In this document: piece after piece, positions 61,187 through 64,000 of the stretch
Position numbering within the stretch: the stretch's first letter is position 1
Layout: each line of letters starts with the position of its first letter
NCBI GenBank assembly: GCA_020426505.1
Contig: JAGQPX010000030.1
Span: 1-64,000, forward strand
Origin: Planctomycetaceae bacterium
GTDB taxonomy: Bacteria > Planctomycetota > Planctomycetia > Planctomycetales > Planctomycetaceae
DNA: 64,000 nt
Direction: 5' to 3'
Notes under the pieces: model-generated
Databases searched by the model: none
Seen by the model: the letters and a program-made list of their open reading frames with translations, nothing else
Told to the model about the DNA's origin: nothing
Translations under genes and position numbers: made by a program

Positions 61187-62536
61187 ATGATGAATGACCT
61201 TCCACTGTCGCGTCGGAATATGCTGGGAGCGGGTGTCGCAGGGACACTGGCGATGGGGAGACTCGCCACTCGTGTGTCGCAAGCGGCGCCGGGGAAACAG
61301 CCGGCGTCGGAGCGGCTTCAGGTCGGCTGCATTGGAGCCGCCGGTCGAGCCGGGTCGCTGATCAAGTCATTCTGCAACTCCCCACAGGCGGACCTCGTCG
61401 CCATTGCTGATCTCGATGAAAGCCGTCTCGCTCAGGGAGTGAAGTCGGCCGAGGACATTCAGGGGCATCGACCCCGAGCGGAGAGCGACTTCCGCAAGCT
61501 CATTGACGATCCCAAGCTCGACGTCATCGTGATCGGCACGCCCGACCACTGGCATGCGATCCCGACGATCCTCGCCTGCATCAATGGTAAGGACGTGTAC
61601 GTCGAGAAGCCGGACGGGCACAACATTGTCGAAGGCCAACGCATGGTCGAGGCAATGCGCAAGCACAAGCGGATCGTGCAGATGGGCTCGCAGCATCGTT
61701 CGACAGAGCGAATGAAGTCGGCACTCGATTTCATCGCGACCGGTGCATTGGGCCGCGTGCTCACCGCCAAAGCATGGGAGAGCACCAAACAGGGAGACAT
61801 CGGCCACCCGCCCGACAGCGATCCGCCACAAGGGGTCGATTACGACATGTGGCTCGGCGCCGCTCCCAAGCGACCGTTCAACCGCAACCGATTTCATGGC
61901 CGCTGGCGCTGGTTTTACGACTACGGCACGGGCGACCTCGGCAACGACGGCGTGCACCGGCTCGACATGGCCCTTGCGATGCTCAACAAGGCACTCGAAG
62001 CTCAGGACGAACCGACTGTCGGCCTCCCGCACAAGGTCGCAGCGACCGGCGGCAAGTGGTACTTCGACGACATGCAGGAGTTCCCTGACACACTCCAGGT
62101 GAACTACGAGTTCGCAGGCGAGCCGCCTCGCCTGCTGACCTACGTCATGCGGATCTGGGCTCCGTATCACGAGTACGACATCTCCGAGGGGGCAGCCGTC
62201 TATGGTGACGAGGGCTACATCATCATGAGCAACACCGAATGGCGTGCTTTCGGACCGAAGAGCAAGCTGCTCGCTCAAGGCAGCGGCGACAGTCACGAGG
62301 CCCCGCACGTCGAGAACTTCCTCGAGTGTGTAAAGTCACGCGAGAAACCAAACTGCGACCTTGAAACGATCGGCCACCGTGCGTCGGTTTTGTGTCACGC
62401 GGGCAACATCGCTGTCCGCGTCGGCCGTACGCTCGAACTGGACGCAGCGACCGAGAGTTTCCACGACGACCCTGAAGCCAACTCACTCCGCACACGCCCC
62501 GAATACCGCAAACCGTGGGTGCTGCCCGAAGTGTGA
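61187..62536 (+). CDS. Tat-exported Gfo/Idh/MocA oxidoreductase 2
   Basis: This protein of about 449 residues has a Tat signal (SRRNMLGAGVAGTLAMGR). The NAD-binding motif is the variant VGCIGAAGRAGSLI, followed by VIVIGTPDHWHAI and the EKP catalytic motif VYVEKPDGHNIVEG. Later blocks are YGTGDLGNDGVHRLDMA and GDEGYIIMSNTEW. It shares fold and export with oxidoreductase 1 but is a different subgroup (EKPDGHN rather than EKPLTHN). The start with GGAGGC upstream at 61187 is chosen. Substrate is unknown. Confidence 0.9.
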   Translation: MMNDLPLSRRNMLGAGVAGTLAMGRLATRVSQAAPGKQPASERLQVGCIGAAGRAGSLIKSFCNSPQADLVAIADLDESRLAQGVKSAEDIQGHRPRAESDFRKLIDDPKLDVIVIGTPDHWHAIPTILACINGKDVYVEKPDGHNIVEGQRMVEAMRKHKRIVQMGSQHRSTERMKSALDFIATGALGRVLTAKAWESTKQGDIGHPPDSDPPQGVDYDMWLGAAPKRPFNRNRFHGRWRWFYDYGTGDLGNDGVHRLDMALAMLNKALEAQDEPTVGLPHKVAATGGKWYFDDMQEFPDTLQVNYEFAGEPPRLLTYVMRIWAPYHEYDISEGAAVYGDEGYIIMSNTEWRAFGPKSKLLAQGSGDSHEAPHVENFLECVKSREKPNCDLETIGHRASVLCHAGNIAVRVGRTLELDAATESFHDDPEANSLRTRPEYRKPWVLPEV

Positions 62537-62587
62537 CGCTACACATGTGGCAGCATTCACTGAAACAAACGCCTCAATCACCTTCAT

Positions 62588-62650
62588 CTGAGATTTCAGA
62601 TTTCAAATCCCATATTTCAAATCTGAGATCTGACATTTGATCTCTCACAT
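62588..62650. repeat. GATTTCAGAT-word tandem dyad
   Basis: GAGATTTCAGATTTCAAATC and AAATCTGAGATCTGACATTT are mutually complementary words in the gap before oxidoreductase 3. The same words, in the other orientation, form the repeat at 36443-36500. Confidence 0.6.
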
Positions 62651-62670
62651 CCCAAACTCGGAGCCATCTC

Positions 62671-64000
62671 ATGCCGACTCGTCGTCAATTCCTGCAGTCC
62701 AGTGCGGCTGCCGCGTCTGTTCTTGCTGCTCCTGCGTTCGTGCGTGGGCAGAACCTCAACTCGAAGCTGCAACTCGCCTGCGTGGGTTGTGACGGCAAGG
62801 GGTATTCCGATGTCAAGGAGATGCTCTCACATGAGAAGGTACATCCGGTTGGCTTCTGTGACGTCGATCTGGCTCGCACCGAGAATGTCAAGAAGCTCAA
62901 CCCGGACGTGCCCATCTATCAGGACTGGCGGGAGATGTTCTCAGAGTTGGCTGACACGTGCGATGCGGTCACCGTCTCGACCCCCGACCACATGCACGCG
63001 CTCATCACGCTCAATGCTTTGCAAGGGGGCAAGCATGTGTTCTGTCAGAAGCCGTTGACGCATAATGTCAGTGAGGCTCGCCAAGTCCGACTTCAGGCCG
63101 AGAGTTCGGGCGTCATCACGCGGCTGGGAAACCAGATCCACTCGCACACGCATTACCGCACGGCTGTGGCCGGTGTGAAGTCGGGAGCCATCGGCAAGGT
63201 GAAGCAGGTCCACTCATGGGTCGGCACGCCCGGTCATGGCAAGTCGTTCCACATCTCCCGACCGAAGAACCCCGTGCCGCCGCCGGACACGGTCGTGTGG
63301 GACAAGTGGATCGGCGTCGCTCCCATGCGGCCCTATGGTGGAGACCGCATCTATCACCCCTGGGGCTGGCGTGACTGGCAGGACTTTGGCAGCGGCGCAC
63401 TGGGCGACTTCGGCTGTCACATCCTCGACCCGGTCTTCAGCGCCATCGATTTCAACGCTAATCCGATCGAGATCAAGGCCGATCACACCGGCATGAACGA
63501 CGAAGTCTGGCCCGCTCAGAACACGGTCGACTACGTGATGCCCGGCACCCCCTACACGGTCGGCGACACGTTCGCTCTCTCGTGGAACGACGGCGGACGC
63601 CTGCCCAGCACGAAGGGATCGCATCTGCCGGGGAATGAAGCACTCCCCGCCAGCGGCTCACTCCTGATTGGCGAGACGGGCAGTCTCGTCATCCCCCACG
63701 TCGGGGCACCGCGATGGTACTTCGCAGACGATGCAGATCATCCGGAAATCGAGACGCTTCCGGGCCTCAACCATTATCACGGCTGGGTCGATGGTTGCCT
63801 GTCTGGGGAGCAGCCGAGTGATGGCTTCAGCTATGGCGGTCCTCTGACTGAAGTCGCACTGCTGGGTAACGTCGCGGTCCGCTTCCGGTTGCAGACCCTC
63901 AAATGGGATGCTGAGAATCTGCGGTTCACCAATCTTGATGAGGCCAACAAATGGCTGACTCGCGACTACCGTGACGGCTGGGAACTTCCGGCATTGACAT
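62671..64000 (+). CDS. Tat-exported Gfo/Idh/MocA oxidoreductase 3 (3' end outside window)
   Basis: The reading frame runs to the window edge for 443 codons without a stop and lacks only a few C-terminal residues. Signal TRRQFLQSSAAAASVLAAPAF is a Tat-type. Rossmann start LQLACVGCDGKGYSDV, then TVSTPDHMHALITL and the catalytic FCQKPLTHNVSEA (QKP instead of EKP). FGSGALGDFGCHILDP in the C-terminal half is typical of the family. It follows oxidoreductase 2 by 134 bases on the same strand. Confidence 0.88.
   Translation, partial: MPTRRQFLQSSAAAASVLAAPAFVRGQNLNSKLQLACVGCDGKGYSDVKEMLSHEKVHPVGFCDVDLARTENVKKLNPDVPIYQDWREMFSELADTCDAVTVSTPDHMHALITLNALQGGKHVFCQKPLTHNVSEARQVRLQAESSGVITRLGNQIHSHTHYRTAVAGVKSGAIGKVKQVHSWVGTPGHGKSFHISRPKNPVPPPDTVVWDKWIGVAPMRPYGGDRIYHPWGWRDWQDFGSGALGDFGCHILDPVFSAIDFNANPIEIKADHTGMNDEVWPAQNTVDYVMPGTPYTVGDTFALSWNDGGRLPSTKGSHLPGNEALPASGSLLIGETGSLVIPHVGAPRWYFADDADHPEIETLPGLNHYHGWVDGCLSGEQPSDGFSYGGPLTEVALLGNVAVRFRLQTLKWDAENLRFTNLDEANKWLTRDYRDGWELPALT

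Noticed and set aside
61367-62308. 313-codon minus-strand frame
   Set aside because: It is antisense to oxidoreductase 2, which has complete motifs.

Overview
The window is about 57% GC and almost certainly comes from a planctomycete (Planctomycetota). The argument rests on gene content. There is a DUF1559-type prepilin with the C-terminal H-x9-DG motif, three Tat-exported Gfo/Idh/MocA oxidoreductases, and an exported sulfatase. There are also a PQQ-type beta-propeller protein, a WD40-caspase fusion, a Ser/Thr kinase with a C-terminal membrane bundle, an N,N-dimethylformamidase-like protein, and many exported proteins of unknown role. No rRNA, tRNA, CRISPR array, IS element or phage gene was seen. 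The genus cannot be fixed from the sequence.

Layout. 1-6.5 kb: a lutA-like gene, a WD40-caspase protein, a small tandem caspase paralogue that has lost its catalytic Cys, and a cyclopropane-fatty-acid synthase on the opposite strand. 6.7-11.9 kb: a response regulator/PP2C phosphatase, a GT39-like membrane glycosyltransferase, an SGNH hydrolase and a Cys-rich exported protein that ends at a good bidirectional terminator. 12-23.8 kb: mostly single genes for exported or metabolic enzymes (glutathione peroxidase, haloalkane dehalogenase, methyltransferases, PQQ propeller, endonuclease/phosphatase, crotonase, TlpA-like and peroxiredoxin-like proteins, DMFase-like protein).

24.6-43.0 kb is the centrepiece, a minus-strand type II secretion (T2SS)-like operon. 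In transcription order it encodes a giant protein of secretin N-domain repeats without a pore domain, GspE, GspF, GspG, GspH, GspI, GspJ, GspK, a PilM-PilN (GspL-like) fusion, a PilO/GspM-like protein fused to Ig/cadherin-like domains and a GspC-like tail, and the pore-forming secretin GspD. A lipoprotein gene follows. Many start codons are tightly coupled or overlapping. The remaining gaps hold short tandem or inverted repeats, several of which run into the coding sequence for the cleaved leaders of the pseudopilins.

43.3-58 kb: an EF-hand protein, a zinc-ribbon membrane protein, two paralogous Tat-exported proteins of unknown function, a sulfatase, a His-rich exported protein, a DUF1559 prepilin, a Nudix hydrolase, a sodium:solute symporter and a Ser/Thr kinase. 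58-64 kb: an M81 (MlrC-like) peptidase and three Gfo/Idh/MocA oxidoreductases, the last cut by the window end.

Intergenic DNA is unusually rich in dyad and short-word tandem repeats. A palindromic element of about 85-130 bp occurs three times (14.6, 23.0, 44.3 kb), a CCACGGAT-word dyad three times (13.7, 16.6, 59.5 kb), and several other families once or twice. These repeats, the pseudo-caspase, the rearranged secretion-system subunits and the repeat-encoded prepilin leaders are the observations most worth following up.
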